The notes under the pieces were generated by a model. That model saw only the letters and a program-made list of their open reading frames with translations. It had not been told where the DNA came from and made no database searches. From Chromobotia macracanthus (taxonomy: Eukaryota; Chordata; Actinopteri; Cypriniformes; Botiidae), in NCBI GenBank assembly GCA_036877525.1, contig JAZGTH010000064.1, positions 571,001-635,000 of the forward strand: a DNA stretch of 64,000 nucleotides, written 5' to 3'. The position numbers and the translations under genes were made by a program. This document shows positions 28,104 through 42,200 of the stretch, piece after piece (the first letter of the stretch is position 1; the number at the start of each line of letters is the position of its first letter).

Positions 28104-31100
28104 ATGGTTCTCATCTGGACTCAGTTCGGCGTCAAACACAAGAATGTCAAGTGCAAAGTGCGAGTGATCCACGGGGAGGAGGGTTGGACTTCAGAGGTGA
28201 GATGATGTCCATCCGCTTTAAATGATATGCTGTAAGCCAATATGTACATACATGTTCTCCGCTATATTATATGCTCCCACAAATAACTTGGAGTGCATGT
28301 AATATAGAGAAGAATACAGAGGCATATATTGATTTTTGTTTTAAGTACACTTTTGTGTACAGGCACTTTGATTTTGTATAATATATATTTTATGTGAAAT
28401 AGAATACAGTTTTAATAATACAATAGAATCATTGTTTTATACTTTACACTCAGTTTTGAATGTGATAGTTTTAGTGTTTTACATTATAAGAAACATTATA
28501 ATAATATTAGTAATCAATGATAAACTTTTGTGCCTGTAAACTTTTTATTACCTGGGCAGAGATGGCAAACAAGTTTTAAACTTTGGGGTCAGTATTGTTT
28601 CCCATCGCTCCTCAGATGTAACAAAATATTCAAATTATAAAATACAGAATTGATTAACCACTAATCTATACACTAATCCAACTGACATGAATCATACCTG
28701 GGATCATCCTATGTAGATGAATTGAGAAAATCTAGAGACAAAATTATTCTAAACTTCTTCCCTCTGTGTGTCTGTCTCCGTGTGCAGGAGGTGCGTGAGG
28801 AGCCCGAGGTTTCCAGCCCCCCGTCCTCACCAGAATGTGTGGATTACTACGCTGTGCTCGGCGTGCCAAGTGACTCTAATGAGGAGGAGATCAGACGGGC
28901 ATACAAGCGTCTGGCGCTCCGTTATCACCCCGACAAAAACCCAGACGCAGATGCAGAGGACAAATTCAAACAGATTGCACAAGCCTATGATGTACTGACA
29001 GACCCAGAGAAACGCAGCATCTATGATCAACAAGGTGAGAATAAAGCAACTCAAAGAATCGCTCTGTCACACAGAAGCCAGAAGCACACACACAGTTTCT
29101 AGGTTCAGATCTACAGTGAGTGCAATGGGTTCAGACAACCTCAGCTGAATTGATTCTCTCTCTCCCCCTTTCCTTCTCTTAGTCTCTCTCTCACACACAC
29201 ACAGACACTGTGCCGCAGACTTAGACGTGCAAATAGCTGCAAACATGATTAATTATTTATCCAGATTTTATTAACCAAGTAAAGTTCTTCCACACAGACA
29301 CATGCACAGAAAACTCTCAGATGTGCAAACCACACCTTTTTAAACAGTTTTTTTATCTTCTCCAGGTTTGACCAAAGGGGGTGTAGCTTCTACAGTTAAC
29401 AAAAGTGACCCCTCTCAAAGTTCATCAAAAGCTGATGCCCACTCCTGGCGTGTGTTCTTCAACTTTGAAGTTGACTCCGATGATGACCTCTTTAACCCGT
29501 TCCTGCGAAACCCCTCTTCCCCACCTCAGCCGTCACCATGGCAACAGAACCGGGCTCAAGCCGTCAGGCGTGGCCGAGGTCCACGAGCTCCTGGTGTCAC
29601 TGGAGGACATTCTGACAGGGGTGACAAAGCGTGTGAAAGTAACACGCCTTCGTCAGACGGACAAACACACACTGAAGCCAGATGAATGCATGTTCGATGT
29701 CGAGGTGAAGAAAGGATGGAAGGAGGGAACGAAAATCACTTTTCCCAAGGAGGGGCATCAGATGCTAGGCCACGCCCCTAACGACCTGGCATTCATTATT
29801 AAAGAAAAGAAGCACACCCATTTCAGACGAGACGGCTCGCATATTGTGTACACCTCCATCATCACACTGCGAGAGGTGAGATGTGTACGTGCGTTTATGT
29901 GTGTGTGGTACGAAATGTTCTCTTGCAGTCTCTGGTACTCAATAAGCCTCTGCAGAGAGCAGCATCTAAATTTAGCATCTCTCCCCCGCAGCCTCACACA
30001 CAATCTCACACACACTCCCCCTCCCTTCTCTTACACCACCTCCTCAGCACCCAGCATCGTCTGACACACACACTCTCACACACATTCTGTCATTCTCCTC
30101 CTCTTCTCACTAGAATTCAATTTCTTCTGAACTCCCTCATCACTCTATTGTTTCTTAGATTATTAGATCAATAGTGGTTGACCATTTATGGGTTTTTTAA
30201 AAGAATGATATGTATGCCCACATACTGTATTTACAAATTGGTCAAATAATAACTAGTCTTTCACTGATAGATAAAAAAGAAAAAAATCTACAGACAGCCT
30301 TATAAGTGCACATTTTCTTTTATCAAAGTTTTTTTTTTAGTAAATATTGTGTAAAATAAGTGTTAATTGATTTATATGATTTGCACACTTATTATCTTAT
30401 TTGTTATCATCCAATTGTACTATATGTGTAAATCAAAATTATACATCCCCTGCTTTTAAGATGAGACTGTTAGCATGCACCTTAAAAAAAGATGGTAGCT
30501 CTTAAGCTGATCTACTTAAATCATTAATTTTTTTCATTCTTTCATCTCATTTCCATTCTCACTTTCTAAACAAACCTTTCACCCTCTTTCACTCTCTCTT
30601 AGTTTCCACATCCACTTCATCTTTCTCTTCCCACCCACACGCTCTCATCCCCCGCAGACTGTAGCATCGTTGAAAAATGGGAGCGATTAGCAGCTCTTTT
30701 TTGTTCTTGCATAACGTTGAGGTTCAATCTGTCTGGCCTATATTCCGCCCGCATTCGGCTCATAATAGATACTCGCATTATATAAAACTAAACCACATTA
30801 CATGCACAAGTGGATTAGATCTTAGAACATATGCCAGAGGGACATTATAGCACTCCTGCTAGGTTACCTCCTGCCAAAATACTGCAGTCTGTGATATAAC
30901 AGTTCAGGACTCACAAAGCATTTTGGTAGGAGGGGAGCTGTTACAGAATCAGTTTTGTATAAATAGTGTAGCTGAGATCCATACACACATGATAGAAGTC
31001 TGATTCTGGATCAGTGATTTGAGTGTAAAGGAAACATGAGGATGTGTGACTCTGTATATTACTACATATCAAAGATCATCCTGTGACAAAATATTTAACG

Positions 31101-31361
31101 TTTATTTGTTCCTTTGTTTCTCTTCAGGCTCTTTGTGGATGCACAGTTAATGTCCCTACCCTTGATGGACAGATGAAGCCCCTCCCATGCAGTGATGTCA
31201 TAAAGCCAGGATCACTGAGACGTCTTATAGGGGAGGGGTTACCCAGAGCGAAAAACCCTGCCCAACGGGGTGACCTTCTGGTCGAGTTTCAAGTGGTTTT
31301 CCCTGATCGCATTCCACCAAGTAGCAAAGAGATAATCAAACACAGCTTGGGACAATGTTAA
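28104..31361 (+). CDS. dnajb5: DnaJ (HSP40) subfamily B member 5-like, with an apparent frameshift in exon 3
   Basis: This is a class II J-domain co-chaperone that stimulates Hsp70 ATPase. Exons are 28104-28196, 28788-29034, 29366-29875 and 31128-31361. Exon 1 encodes a short extension (QFGVKHKNVKCKVRV) before the J domain. Exon 2 has the J domain from DYYAVLGV with the HPD motif intact (RYHPDKNP). Exon 3 carries a linker with FNFEVDSDDDLFNPF instead of the usual Gly/Phe-rich segment, then C-terminal domain I (VHELLVSLEDI, KKGWKEGTKITFPKEG). Exon 4 supplies domain II and the end (ALCGCTVNVPTLDG, RGDLLVEFQV). The linker is read in one frame and domain I in the next, so one extra base (or two missing) lies between about 29503 and 29580. 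Total exon length is 1084 nt, not a multiple of three. As written, translation would stop near 29685. This is either a sequence error or a real lesion. The orthologue could also be another DNAJB1/B5-type paralogue. Confidence 0.8.
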
Positions 31362-31778
31362 ATATTGAGTGCACACACACACACGAATGGACGCACAATA
31401 ATCTCACTGACGGACGTAACGTCAGTTGTTTGTCTCTGTGAGGCACACACTGGACACACACTCAAGTGTGAGGTAGGATGCTCACACAAACCATTTACAC
31501 ATAGGTATGTAATACCTGTATAAGTGTAATTCCTACAAAGATGAAATGTTTCATAAATACACACAAACATAATGTATCACACAGAGGTGCTACTCTGAAG
31601 TGTTAACATACTTCTTTATCCATGACGACCTTGTACTTGCGTACAGAACTGTCAGTGATTTAGTCTCTATGAGAGATTTCTGTCATGTTCCAATGAATCA
31701 TTTGTAAAGATTATACTGAGATGTGAATTTCTAATATATAACCTGACATGTAAGATAAATGCATGTTTTATAATGAGA

Positions 31779-31784
31779 AATAAA
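31779..31784 (+). promoter_or_regulatory. Candidate poly(A) signal of the dnajb5-like gene
   Basis: AATAAA lies about 420 bases after the stop codon and is followed by a T-rich stretch (gttttattaatg). Confidence 0.5.
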
Positions 31785-33953
31785 GTTTTATTAATGAAAA
31801 TAAACTGTCATTTTGTGTCTGTATTCTTTGGTAGGCTGATTACTTATAATATTACTCTAATATTATAATATTATAATGTTAGAAAGAAAATTCCTCTTTT
31901 GTAGAGTAGTAATTCATGCCATAGAAAAATGCATGAGTCAATACAATAGAAACAAATTTCAAGGCTACAGTATATTGTGTGGCTGATTTAAAGTCAATGC
32001 TACAAAGCTTTTTTAGCCTTTCAAAAAGCATGCTCATGAAATATTTAAAGCCTTGTGTAGCCACTTATTTTTCACTTCTTTCACGTGAGAACAGCGTGTT
32101 TTATGAAGGAAAGTCAGTATGAGCAGTTTAAAATCACAAGTATATTTTATTTGAAATATGATGTGTCATTTTCTCACATCGTTTGAGATGTGCTGTGTTT
32201 CATTTTTGCTGAAAAGGAATTTGTTACATACTTTAGGCAGAGATTTGATACTGCACAGCAGACTGTGGTTCACAGGGAATGTGTAAATGTCTGAGTGAGA
32301 AGAACATTATCTCGTGTCAGTCAGAGCTTTATGAATCATACTCACAGCTTCAATCTGCCAAACACATTCAGCTTCAGAACAGCCTTTAATAGCAGTGTGA
32401 CAGTAATCAGTGACAACCTGTAAATCTTGATCCCAGACTGTCCATGCTAAATATGAAGGGTTTGCTTAATTTAGTAACTGTTAGCATTTACAATATATGC
32501 AAATTAACTGCATATGGTGCACAAACAGAACCTTTTTGGTGTTTCTCAGCCATTTCCCAAGCATCCCTCATTTGTAAATCAATTTGGATAAATGCATCAA
32601 CAGAATGAATGAACACAAATGTAAGTACCTACAGGCCCATCTAAAGAGCTTGGTTTGTTTAAATGGGAATCAAGTCTACAATTTTAATATAGGCTTGTGT
32701 TTTTGGTAAGTGTTTCATTAGTGATGACTAAATAAATCACAAGTCCTTTGTACAGCATGTATCTTTTAAACTTATAGGGTTTTAAACTTATTCTGCCCCC
32801 TCTCGGTCATAAAATGAATCGGAACAATCCGTTATCATAGGCCTTCTTTACATAAGAGTTCATCCATTTTTCAGAATAACAATCTGAATGCTTTCCTTTC
32901 CCACAAAATAAATGTTAATACTGCTCTGGATGTAAAAGAACATTTAATAATAATATGTCTAACATTAACATATGTTAACATTTACTGGTTTAAAACAACT
33001 GGCAGACTGACTTTGAGGTTAATCTACCATTTGTTTTAATCATTTGTTATATTTATCATTAATTTAATATTGTCTGACAATCACTTTACCAGAGCCATGA
33101 CCTATTGCCTGGGTATCTTCTGGTTTACGAACCTTGCAGTGGCATTTAGCGCCATCTTCTGGATGTAAGTACTGCACTGACAAAAGTAACAGTTATAGAA
33201 ACACAATACAGTATAGAATATACTTTATACTACAACTTTAAACATTGCTACTTGCGAAGTTATTTTTCATGCTATTTCTTAACTACTCGGGTGTTTCTGA
33301 AATGATACATCCACAGCTTCAGATTGAAAACGACATTCCCTGATTTCAGATCAGCATAGTCTTTAACTTTCATGGCAGAGAGCAGACACCCTGCATAAGT
33401 GCCTTTACAAACCAAACGTTATCCACAACACATTGAGTCTGTGCAAACAAAATAGACAAGTGAGCATGCACATTTGATTTTGGATAAAATGCACCTTGAC
33501 CTCAACTGAGAAAAGCCACCAGACAGCATTGTGGGTTTCTGCTACTGGATAATGGGGCAGTACCCCAGACCCCGGCTACAGCATGTGCCAAACAGGAGAA
33601 AAAGCACCCCAATTCTCATGCAGTCTAGTGCAGGTGAAGAAACAACCTCACCTGCACTTAATGTGACTCCAAGAGGGGTAGGAATTTGAGGAAAATGGTA
33701 GTACCCCAATGCAGTGGTTCGTAATGTTCAGCTAGTAGCTGGATGGGAAAAGATTGCGCTTTATAGTTTTGGATAAAATTGAAACTTGTAACAATTATAA
33801 CAGTTGTTTAACTGCAGTGGTTACAGATCTCCATGCTGATTGAAATTAGGCTTCTTCAAATCTTTCATATTTTCACATTAAAATGGTTTAAAAGTATGAG
33901 GTGTCTACATGACAAACAGAAAAGAGGCATTTAGAGAAATTTGGAACATCACT
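31785..33953. other. Spacer between the dnajb5-like gene and rpl37
   Basis: This interval separates two genes that converge on it from either side. It is AT-rich and I see no exon. It holds one degenerate SINE tail at about 32574-32630. Nothing else stands out. Confidence 0.5.
32574..32630 (+). repeat. Degenerate SINE 3' tail
   Basis: TTTGTAAATCAATTTGGATA followed by AATGCATCAACAGAATGAAT is a diverged version of the tail seen at 10.6 kb (GTAAGTCACTTTGGATAAAA). No tRNA-like head is visible. Confidence 0.45.
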
Positions 33954-33959
33954 TTTATT
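33954..33959 (-). promoter_or_regulatory. Poly(A) signal of rpl37
   Basis: On the minus strand AATAAA begins 12 bases after the rpl37 stop codon. Very short 3' UTRs are typical of ribosomal protein mRNAs. Confidence 0.75.
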
Positions 33960-33970
33960 GGAAACACAGT

Positions 33971-35578
<1,608 letters not shown>

Positions 35579-37120
35579 CTTTCCTCAAAGCTGATTCGAA
35601 AGAGACCGGAAGAGGTGCAGGAGTACCATTAAAACACCACCGGCGCTCCTCCGGTGCAACCACGAAATACCTCCCCCATGTTTCTCGTACTGTCGACTGC
35701 AGATGAGCATTGTGAATTATTTGTAATTGTGCTGAGGATAATATCTGCTTAACTGTACAAATTGCCACACGCTATAAATTGCACTGCTGCTTGGACCTAT
35801 GCTAAGGTTTTCACTCTTTGTACACCTGTGTTAATGAGGTAACAATACAAGGGAATTAAAGGGTCACTGCTCTTTTAAATGTTTAAGATATTTAGAAATA
35901 AATATCTTAAAATTAGTTTAAAACGCGCCCGTAGAAACACACAGTTATTGAATTGTTCACAAGCGGCTCTTGGAAAACTGGCTGAAAAATGGCTTCTTTT
36001 TAATTAATTTGTAATCATTTCATTTAAAACGATCAAATGAACCTTCAAAAATGACTGAAAAATTTGCTTTCAAAAATTGCTGTTTTCCCACACCCGAAGT
36101 AAGTCATTAACCGTAATGTGCATTGATTGAATAACATTGAATATTGAATATGACGAATATGATTGAATATGACGAAAATAGTTTCATAAAGAGATTAATC
36201 TAAAGTCTTAAACTGTAAGCTGCAATGAAAACGAATTTGGCCTAGCTGCATGATCAGATCTTGCCTTTTTGCTACCTATAGCCTGTTTGATTCAACTAAA
36301 TTTAATACGTATTTTGACAGGACAAATGTTTGACTGAGGTTCAGTCTTCGCATATGCGAATAATTACGTACCAATTATGATAAGCGAAGTTACAAACAAT
36401 AGAAGTCAATAGAAAACCCTTACAATATATAGAAGCAAAGGTGCGTGCTTTATACTCTTGGGGAAACAAACAACAAATCTTGTAACAGTTCTATTGATTT
36501 GTCTTACGAAATGGTCTTTTAACTACACGGGCTCAAAGCCACCACCATGTGAACATAAATTATACAGCTGCCAAAAACGTCTAGACTCCAACTAGAGACA
36601 AAGGCAAAACAACCTTTTATGACCTGACACAATCGCTGCAAACCACAGCACCGTCTTGGCATGTGCAATCTAAGTCATTTACACTAGTACCATATACCTT
36701 TGCATCGTATTTTGTATAGTAGTCACGAAAGGTTTGGTAACAGCATGGGTCTGCAGTCTCCTCAGTCCCATTGGTGCTGATGAGAGGGAGTGGAGCGCGT
36801 CACCGATTGCTCGTACTCCGCAGCCGAGACGCGCATTTCAGAAGGAGTGTCGCATCTTTACATGTTATTCGTAGGTCTAAGAGATATAACACACATCCGA
36901 ATGCAAGATTTACCGTAAAGGATAGTTATGATGCCGCTTTAATTCACATTTGCATGGCCAGATTGCAATACTAAAGCGAAACCCGCCTGCTATGGAGACT
37001 CACCGCGCATCCGTGTGTAACACAACGGACCGAATGCTTCGCTTCATCCTTCAGACGGTCACCACGCACGGGTTTGCCTAAATGTGTATTTTTTAAGGCA
37101 ATACTGACTTCAAGTTAAGG
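35579..37120. promoter_or_regulatory. Divergent upstream region shared by rpl37 and st8sia5
   Basis: rpl37 and st8sia5 diverge from this 1.5 kb interval. The first 60 bases contain the pyrimidine-rich rpl37 leader (minus strand). The last 400 bases, with a CpG-richer patch at about 36785-37080, probably hold the st8sia5 promoter and 5' UTR. I see no exon and no clear TATA box between them. Confidence 0.4.
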
Positions 37121-39202
37121 ATGAGGTACTCGGACCCGACAGCTAGCAGAGATTTGTTGGGAAACAGATCTCTTTGTTTTATTTTCATATGTGCTTTTGG
37201 ATTGGTCACCCTATTGCAGCAAATCCTCTATGGGAAGAACTATATAAAAAGGTAAGATCATGGTTGTTTATTTTAATACTGCACAGTCCAAAAAATGAAT
37301 TCATGTAATGCAAATGATGTGCCTGAAATTGTCATTAATGTTAAAAATAGGCAAATTTTACCCAGCCTTTATTTTTTGCAGCTATTGTTCTTAAACACTT
37401 ACATATATTGTAGTCATATTACACCCATATGCGATGATCTTTGCTTGAAAACCTCTTTTAAACTTGAGATCCATTGAATCATGCCATACACAGTCTCCTG
37501 ATTGACTGTCTATGCAGCGAGACACTTTAGCCCTGTTTTTATTCTATTTTGCTTTCTCTCTTCTTGGTTTGTGTTTTTTCTATCTTCAGCCCAGCTCATA
37601 CATCTTGCCTAAACCTGTGTGACAGCAAAAAGGATTTAAAGACCCTTGTTGCAGAGGATTCGTCCTACAATTATGTCTGTAATCTGAACATATTACGTTG
37701 CAATTAAATTGAAGACTGTGATATAGCGTTTCATTTTGCATGAGTGCATAGCCTAGATTCAAACACTAGTGATTAATTATGCATTTGAATCATGGTGTTT
37801 CATAAGATCTGGTTCTTCACTGACTTCAAAATGACATCATACTACAAATAAGTCCCGGAAGGTGAATCATTTAGAGTTTTTTGGAAAGCATTGTGATATG
37901 GCTCAGCATTGCGAGGGTGTTTGAGTGCGTGTGTGTTTTGTCTGTGTAAAATGGCGTCTTTCGTAGGAAGCGCCCCCAGTGCATTATGGTTCCTGCGTTC
38001 CAGCAGATGCCCATATGCTGAATTAAGCTTTTTCACACTCCCACCTGAACCAACCCTCCCCCCGCCCTGCGTCCACCTCAACACACACTCAGGATTCATG
38101 ACATCAGAGCCCGATGGCCACAGATTGCATGAATACTGTCCTGTATCACACTATCTTTTTTGCTGGAGCTGGGGGGGAGTGGTTTTATCTAGTAATGCTT
38201 TTTAGATATCTACTATTGATAGATATTTAATGGATAGCTTTGATGTATACATTAGACTAATGTACCATCTAGAATCAAGAAGGGTAAATGTAAAGCATAC
38301 GGAGACTTTTGCCTGAGGTCAGCATGAAACAGCATTTACAATCCAGTTGACTTTTGAAATGTTACATGTTATGAGGAAAAAACAGGTGTTCAAAGGAAAG
38401 AAAACTGAGAATCAATTGGATGGTGAAATGTGGCCTTTATATGGTTATAAAGTGGTTTAGAGGGAAGGGGCTAAAAAACAAAAAGGTTTTATTATGACAT
38501 TAGCAAAACAGAAAGTAATTTGAGCATTTAAAGATGATAAAAATGTGCACTGCTTAATCACTCAAAATAGGAACAACAATGTACATTAGGAAAGTAAATG
38601 GTCAGTTTCATGCTGAGGTTTTCCTTTTGCAGTCTTCTTTTATGTGTGTATGTGAACGTGAATCTGATTCTACTGATATTCACACCTCAAAACTGAAGCA
38701 GTGACAAACACAGGTACATGCTACAAATGCCTGTATCAGTAATGCATTTACAGCACTCTCCTACCATCTTAACTTATGACTTTCAATAATTAAAAACACT
38801 TCATGGTAGAATTGTCCCTCTAGCAACACAAAATTGTCATGCAGTGCAGAGGAAACTGGAAAGAATGTTGGCAGAAAATTATAGCTGAAATTAAAGGTCA
38901 CACTTATTTATGTAAACAGAAAAGTGGAACAATACAAATCGGCCATGACATGCATATAGATCGTGATATGAGGCTTGTAAAACAAGGTCATTTTATTGTG
39001 GTTAATTTAAGGTTCCATTTACACTGGTGCTAGATTTAGGTACAGTTCAGCACTCCTGTGCCAGGCCTTAAATTTCCTCTTCAGTCTGAAGATATTCATT
39101 GCCAAGTGGCTGGTCCATGCAGAAAATGTATTGACATTTAGCTACATCTTCAGCTGTGACCTTTTCATTATCTGCTCAGCTGCAGAAGAGCATCTGTCCT
39201 TC

Positions 39203-39253
<51 letters not shown>

Positions 39254-42200
39254 CTCTCCTTGTCTCTCTCTCTTACACCTTTACTCTGAAATGGTTTCTC
39301 TTTAGCTTATGTGGGCACAGAAAGTAATGTTAATTAATAGTCAAATTATTATTTAAGCAATTCATGCTTTGTTTTATACTGTTGTAGGTAATGCTGACTT
39401 TTAAAAAACTTGTCAGTAGTAATTCAGTGGCAGGCAGAAGGCCAGTCGTCCTTCACAGTCCACTTAAATTCACATTCAGGTCTGGCTTTTAATATAAAAA
39501 ATATTCCTAAACGGGTGTAATAGCACCACCAACTGTGTTGGAGTGTAAACCAGATACTGATTATGATATTATCATGTGTAGGTTTAACATGGTGTTAATC
39601 TTGGTTATTAATATCACAGTTATTATCAGTTTTTTTGCGACATGCCTAATTGTGATATAAAATTCCCAATAAATTAATTTAGTAAGAATATCAATAACTT
39701 TATAATAAATCATAGAAGAGCATGGATTTTTGGATATTAACAAACTTGTATTCCGTAACTTGAATTTGTAATCTGTGATGACCTTATATTTAAGCAACAA
39801 TGTTTTACATTCCAAACATGTTAAAAATCTGGATTATTGCTTCTGTTCTAATCCATGATATGCCCAGTTTCTTTTTTAGATTATAGCAGTGTTTTAATCC
39901 ATAATGCATTCAAGACAAAAATAAACAGCAGTAAGATGCAGAATAAATCCTGTTGCAGAGTGAAAACATCTGTCCTGTTTTAAATATCATTTATATAATC
40001 TACTTAATCAGTCTTTAAAACTTGAACCTAAATTACAGACCATTAGACCAATTTTTGGTTACACTCTATTTTATACTGTGATTTATTATCATTTAACTCT
40101 AGCAGCATTTCCAAGTAGCTTTATTGTTTTATTATCTAACAGGATGACATTTAGGGTGATTAAGTATTTAAATTAATTTGGTGCCGGTGCCCGTGTGAAC
40201 AGCAGCTGATTTGCTATTTGCAGTGTTGTAAAAGGTTGATATGAAGTGCTTCTCTGTTGTGTCTGTTCTTTGTTCTGGAAGATTATCAGTGAATTTACTG
40301 ACAACAAATATAATTTTCCAAATAGGTTTTAGTGGATTTGAACTGTTCTCTGATTGAACTAGCAATGGTCTTATCACATGCAGCCAAATACAGCAATACA
40401 AATCTGTGTGTGTTTAACATTTTCTGCCTTGATATAGTTAATGAAACTTTAAACGACCTGCCTCGTTTTCTTACTAGCGGGCAACAGTTTTCCCGCCTCA
40501 AAGGAGAGGAGGTGGGCAACTGGAGCGGGCTCATTAGTTACCCCGATGATGGAGGGATGAAGCCAGCAAGAAATGGAAGGAAAAGGTACAAAACAGTACA
40601 GAAACCTCTCATCTACACAACCAACACCCTAGAGATACAAAGAGAGAGAGACAGAGAGAATGAGAGAGAGAACGAATGTCATATGGAAACTCAGCCGCTT
40701 GCATGTCTGGACTGGAGACACATCCAATCTCATCAGCCAATCAGACCAGCAGAAATGACCAGCTGTGGCAACTAAAACTTACTTACTAATATCAGAGCAA
40801 ATCAGAGAACCAGGACTAATTAGTGTTTTATTTATAGTGTTCCAAAGGAGAAATATAGCACAAGAGTGACCACCCACTTTATCAGCGGTTTGGGTTCCAC
40901 AAGTATTTTTTCCCATTCATTTTCTCTACAGACCTAATAATGTACAAATGCAGTAAGTAAAGAGCTTGTTTTCAGCACTTTTGACAGCCCAGCAGATGAA
41001 TTCCAATTTAAACATAGCCACTGTGCTTTAAAAAATGTGAAAATTAACTACCCATTCCATTTAGCATTGTGGATGATGTAATTAGTTCAGAAACAATGGC
41101 ACAATAAATTGTAGGCACCACATTTCTGAATATCAAACATTATGAGAAAACAAATGGGATTGTGACTTACGGAACCCTGCTGTTGCACTTTGTTGTGGTT
41201 TTCAGTACTGGGTCAGGACTAAAAGGGTCATTAGACTTAACTCTAAACCTAACCCACTTGTATGCATCTTGACAGATGTGTCCGTCAGAATTTTCAACAC
41301 TCCGTAGTTATCACGCCCTGCCTAGCTGATATTCAGAAGAAAAAAAAAGAAAAGAAAAGGTAGGCCACACTGATGGCATTTCCAGTTCACCTCCTTACGC
41401 CCCCTTGAGGATGTCTCTTTTGTCTTTTCCATCTGCTCTGAGAGGGTCCGACTGCTCATGCTCTCAGTGCACTACTGGTTCGTTTGTGCATGTTGTCTGC
41501 AACCTTCCATCTGCTCTTGACCTGTGACGTTTGACCCTATCACCCCTCCCCCCTCACCTTGCCCCCTCCCTGAGGTCGGGAAGTCTTTGTTCCTTTGGAA
41601 GCTATGGGTCTGTGTTTCTATGTATCCCATCATGCATCTCTAAACCCCTTCCCCCACAGCTCACTTGTGTGTGTGACCAATGCAGCACACCCGTGTGTGT
41701 GTGTGCACGCAAATAGTTTATGTATTGGACTGTGTGAGTGTGCGTCATGTGATCTCAACACACCTCTATCTGATTCCTGCTTGCATATTACTGCTTTTGA
41801 TGTGACAAGAAGGTTTTTGTCTTTTTTTGCATTTTTTGTTAATCAACGAACTCACAGAAGGTTGTGATGTATCTTCGAGGATGATTGTTGTCAGAGTGTT
41901 CATGATTACCCAGCAAGCAACTCTTCAGGCTATAGTGCAGTCACATGTCATGACATCACTCTAGAGATGTATGGAATCACGTATTTCATTTCTGCCTCGG
42001 CCACTCATTTTGTTTAGTTTCTTTCTTTTTAGTTTGTTTCTTCATTTAGTTTGTCAATGCTGTTCATTTGAAATGATTATTTTCATTAATCAGCATAACT
42101 ACATTGTATTTATTTCTTTTTAGGCAACATCGCTGCCTGAAAATAAAATAAACATAGAAATAAATAAAGATGTCAGGTTAAGAGTTCTGTCCCAAAATCA

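Noticed and set aside
27710..28225. 171-codon plus-strand ORF over the dnajb5 promoter
   Set aside because: It spans the TATA box and uses a different frame from the conserved first exon. The openness comes from local GC content.
29532..29547. A 16-base GT...AG segment that would restore the dnajb5 frame if spliced out
   Set aside because: It is far too short for a spliceosomal intron. The length rule (3n+1) is met by chance, so a sequence error or true frameshift is preferred.
40332..40775. 147-codon plus-strand ORF in st8sia5 intron 1
   Set aside because: The composition is low complexity in the second half (ERDRENERENE), there is no signal peptide or known motif, and no splice context is seen.
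41531..41867. Overlapping Ser/Cys-rich ORFs with VCVCAR-like stretches
   Set aside because: They are produced by a (GT)n-rich tract and are not protein-like.
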